Origin: JAAXQD01 sp035529735
Lineage (GTDB): Bacteria > Desulfobacterota > Desulfobacteria > Desulfobacterales > UBA11574
Assembly (NCBI GenBank): GCA_035529735.1
Contig: DATKWE010000042.1
Location: 1 to 15,738, forward strand
Direction: 5' to 3'
DNA: 15,738 nucleotides
The notes under the pieces are model-generated. The model was not told where the DNA came from and did no database searches. It saw nothing but the letters and a program-made list of their open reading frames with translations. The position numbers were made by a program, and so were the translations under genes. Shown here piece after piece: positions 13,952 to 15,738 of this stretch (position 1 is its first letter; each line of letters opens with the position of its first letter).

Positions 13952-14980
13952 CTATTCCATTGGACTACAAATCGTCGCTCCCGGCTGAATACTTTGTTCT
14001 GTGCGAATTATGAGAACTGTGGATGTGGTCTGTTCGGTGTGAAGGACAAGTAGCGTACCGTAAACGACCGGCGACAGGAGGACATTCTCTTTTGTCTCCA
14101 GCCCGTTTTTGTCCTTTTCCTGATAATAGATGCTGTACGACTGCCCGGGCGTTACACCATCTTCGCTCCCCTTGTCGATGAATGCTATGGTTTCATCGCC
14201 GATGTTATTTACATGCTCTTCAGCTGAAATGATTTTACCGTTGAGTCCTTTTATACTTTCAGTCAGCGCGATCCTTGGCGACCGTTTTTTATACGGTATC
14301 AAAAGATCGTTGATGGCAATGCTTCGATAGGATTGAACAACCTTGCCCAACGCAAAACCGGGTTCTTTTTTTGTGATTTCAACAACCCCTGTCAGGTAGT
14401 GCTGGGTTCCTATGGGCGTTTTTGTTTTTTCGTCGACAACCGGCTTTAAGGTTCTATACACTGTATATTTACGGCCCATTATAAGCGGATCGTTACCCTT
14501 TTGCCGAACATAAACCAGATCCCCGACACTGATCAATCCTTTATCATCCTTCACCTTGAAGATGATACCCTGGGGAGTGACCGGTTGTTTTCGGATGAAT
14601 CCAATGCTGTTAATGGGAGAATAATAATGCGTCTTCTTTACCGTTTCATTTTTGATGGGCCGTTCAGTCCCCACTTTTTTGGGAACGAAAGTATCGATGC
14701 CTTTTCCATGATAGATTCGAATACGCTCACCCGGATAAATCAAATGTGGATTGGAGATCTGACGGTTCTCGCTCCACAATTCGGGCCATAACCATGGTGA
14801 ATCTGAAAATCGGGCAGAAAGATCCCACAGCGTATCTCCCTTTTGAACAGTATAGTAAAAACCTGCTTCATGTTCCACAGTATCCTTGCTTTCCTGTGCA
14901 AAAAGATGAACCGGAAAAACGATCAGTGCAGCTAAAATACACAAACACATCATTATCTTGAATTTGCCGTTGCAATACAT
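13952..14980 (-). CDS. Secreted LysM peptidoglycan-binding protein
   Basis: A 342-residue exported protein: signal peptide (to about residue 28, ending LFAQE), then one LysM domain (about 43-89) beginning YTVQKGDTLWDLSARF and ending with NPHLIYPGERIRI. A long C-terminal region of beta character has GLISVGDLVYV and FIDKGSEDGVTPGQSYSIYY segments, resembling the SH3-like barrels found after LysM in many deltaproteobacterial proteins. It should bind peptidoglycan in the periplasm; no catalytic domain is seen. I chose ATG 14980 because CGGAG stands six to seven bases upstream of it. ATG 15001 would add seven residues but has only an A/C-rich leader. It is on the same strand as groL but separated by a strong terminator and a long spacer. 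Confidence 0.85.
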   Translation of the reverse strand: MYCNGKFKIMMCLCILAALIVFPVHLFAQESKDTVEHEAGFYYTVQKGDTLWDLSARFSDSPWLWPELWSENRQISNPHLIYPGERIRIYHGKGIDTFVPKKVGTERPIKNETVKKTHYYSPINSIGFIRKQPVTPQGIIFKVKDDKGLISVGDLVYVRQKGNDPLIMGRKYTVYRTLKPVVDEKTKTPIGTQHYLTGVVEITKKEPGFALGKVVQSYRSIAINDLLIPYKKRSPRIALTESIKGLNGKIISAEEHVNNIGDETIAFIDKGSEDGVTPGQSYSIYYQEKDKNGLETKENVLLSPVVYGTLLVLHTEQTTSTVLIIRTEQSIQPGATICSPME

Positions 14981-15438
14981 TAGACGCTCCGATCTTTTCA
15001 TTGTTGTTGTTTAATCAACCATTTTTTCAGCGTGTCCGGATTTCTCACGGGTCTGATTCGTTCATTTGCTCCACGTCAGGAATGAAGCTGTCGTATGTAA
15101 GCGCGAATTTCTGATATTGAAGCAAATGGGTGATTAAGGCCTCGCCTTTAGATGAAGAATTTACCGTATAAGAAATATCACAGTGTGTCTGCACAATAAT
15201 TGCTTAATAGATTTAATCTGCTTATATTCTTAAATAATTATAAAGCAAGACTGATTTTCATGAGAGATCTTGGGTAATTTCATAACCCGGCTGTCGGTAA
15301 TTTGTCAAGCTGTATCAAGTTGGCTTTTTGAAAATCGAGAACTAGGGCAGCTGATCCATGGGACCGTACTTATGAGGGGCGAAAAATCCGGGTTAAAAAC
15401 CGGTTTTTTGAATGCAACGATTTTTACAAAGGTATTGC
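14981..15438. other. Long spacer between groL and the LysM gene
   Basis: About 460 bases without a convincing gene. It holds two minus-strand promoter-like sequences: TTGACA/TATGAA at 15279-15308, and a perfect TATAAT at 15237-15242 with a weak -35. A CCGGGTT-AAA-AACCGG hairpin followed by TTTTTT on the plus strand lies near 15388-15409. If either promoter is used, the LysM mRNA leader is 250 bases or more. I found no known riboswitch motif. Confidence 0.5.
15279..15308 (-). promoter_or_regulatory. Candidate sigma70 promoter for the LysM gene
   Basis: On the minus strand, TTGACA (15303-15308, perfect), 18 bases, then TATGAA (15279-15284, 4 of 6). It would create a leader of roughly 290 bases before ATG 14980. 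A second candidate with a perfect TATAAT -10 lies at 15237-15242, so the true start is uncertain. Confidence 0.33.
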
Positions 15439-15474
15439 AAAAAAAAGCCCCCATGCGAATAAAACATGAGGGCT
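15439..15474 (-). terminator. Rho-independent terminator of groL
   Basis: Read on the minus strand, AGCCCTCATG (from 15474) pairs with CATGGGGGCT (to 15446) at 9 of 10 positions, with a 9-base loop, followed at once by a run of T (an A-run at 15439-15446 on the plus strand). It begins 27 bases after the groL stop. This is the clearest terminator in the window. Confidence 0.88.
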
Positions 15475-15501
15475 CATAAATAAGTGACTAAATGGGATGG
15501 G

Positions 15502-15738
15502 TTACATCATTCCGCCCATTCCGCCCATTCCGCCCATTCCGCCGCCCATTCCGCCGCCGGGCATGGGGTCTGATTTTTCTTCGGGCTTCTCTGCAATCAT
15601 TGCTTCGGTGGTGAGCATCAAAGAAGCAACGCTTGCTGCGTTTTGAAGGGCATAACGGACCACTTTGGTCGGGTCGATAACACCGGCTTCAATCAAATCT
15701 TCATATTTGTTGGTCTCGGCATTGTAACCAAAAGCGCC
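15502..15738 (-). CDS. groL: Chaperonin GroEL (Cpn60), C-terminal end
   Basis: The last 78 residues of GroEL; the gene continues beyond the right edge. The visible part begins GAFGYNAETNKYEDLIEAGV and continues IDPTKVVRYALQNAASVASL, then LTTEAMIAEKP, which is the conserved equatorial-domain end of bacterial GroEL. It closes with the flexible tail GGGMGGGMGGMGGMGGMM that lines the cavity of the folding chamber. GroEL refolds cytosolic proteins with GroES in an ATP-driven cycle. In-frame coding runs uninterrupted to position 15738. The gene ends 27 bases before a strong terminator, so groL is the last gene of its transcript. Confidence 0.97.
   Translation of the reverse strand, partial: GAFGYNAETNKYEDLIEAGVIDPTKVVRYALQNAASVASLMLTTEAMIAEKPEEKSDPMPGGGMGGGMGGMGGMGGMM

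Noticed and set aside
15270..15479. Plus-strand 69-codon frame between groL and the LysM gene
   Set aside because: It overlaps the groL terminator stem and has no Shine-Dalgarno, so it is unlikely to be a gene.

Overview
The window looks like a chromosomal segment of a Gram-negative bacterium, most likely a Desulfobacterota (deltaproteobacterial, Desulfobacterales-like) member. This is inferred from family content and gene style: a LysM protein of the type common in that group, a lipidated YdbL (DUF1318) beside a very large YdbH/AsmA-like protein, and a GroEL with a GGM tail. Moderate GC coding regions are separated by AT-rich spacers. Taxonomy was not checked by any search.

Layout, left to right. 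(1) The N-terminal part of a patatin-like lipase reads leftward off the edge. (2) A YcbB/LdtD-type L,D-transpeptidase (+) faces a Tat-exported YcbK/MepK-type endopeptidase (-); this pair can make and cut 3-3 peptidoglycan cross-links. (3) A spacer carries a possible degenerate small ORF, a perfect 8+3+8 palindrome and a promoter-like sequence in front of a small RAMA-like domain protein (+). (4) A MobA-like nucleotidyltransferase (-) and a GNAT acetyltransferase (-) follow, each with its own promoter-like signal. (5) A spacer holds a strong compound inverted repeat that looks like a dispersed element. (6) A membrane-anchored YaeI-type metallophosphoesterase (+) appears to start at a rare ATT codon. 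(7) A 52-residue single-span membrane peptide (-) is followed by a secreted protein with 14 TPRs and a duplicated C-terminal motif (-). (8) A ydbH-ydbL operon (-) encodes a 1,137-residue inner-membrane-anchored AsmA-like protein and a lipoprotein. (9) A secreted LysM protein (-) lies after a long leader, and the window ends with the C-terminus of GroEL (-) and its terminator.

Most genes concern the cell envelope: peptidoglycan remodelling (LdtD, MepK, LysM), lipid traffic or lipid hydrolysis (YdbH/YdbL, patatin, phosphoesterase) and secreted scaffolds (TPR). I see no phage, IS, CRISPR, toxin-antitoxin or defence island. The observations most worth following up are the ATT start, the compound palindrome, the lone RAMA-like protein with its operator-like palindrome, and the apparent merging of YnbE and YdbL roles in one lipoprotein.
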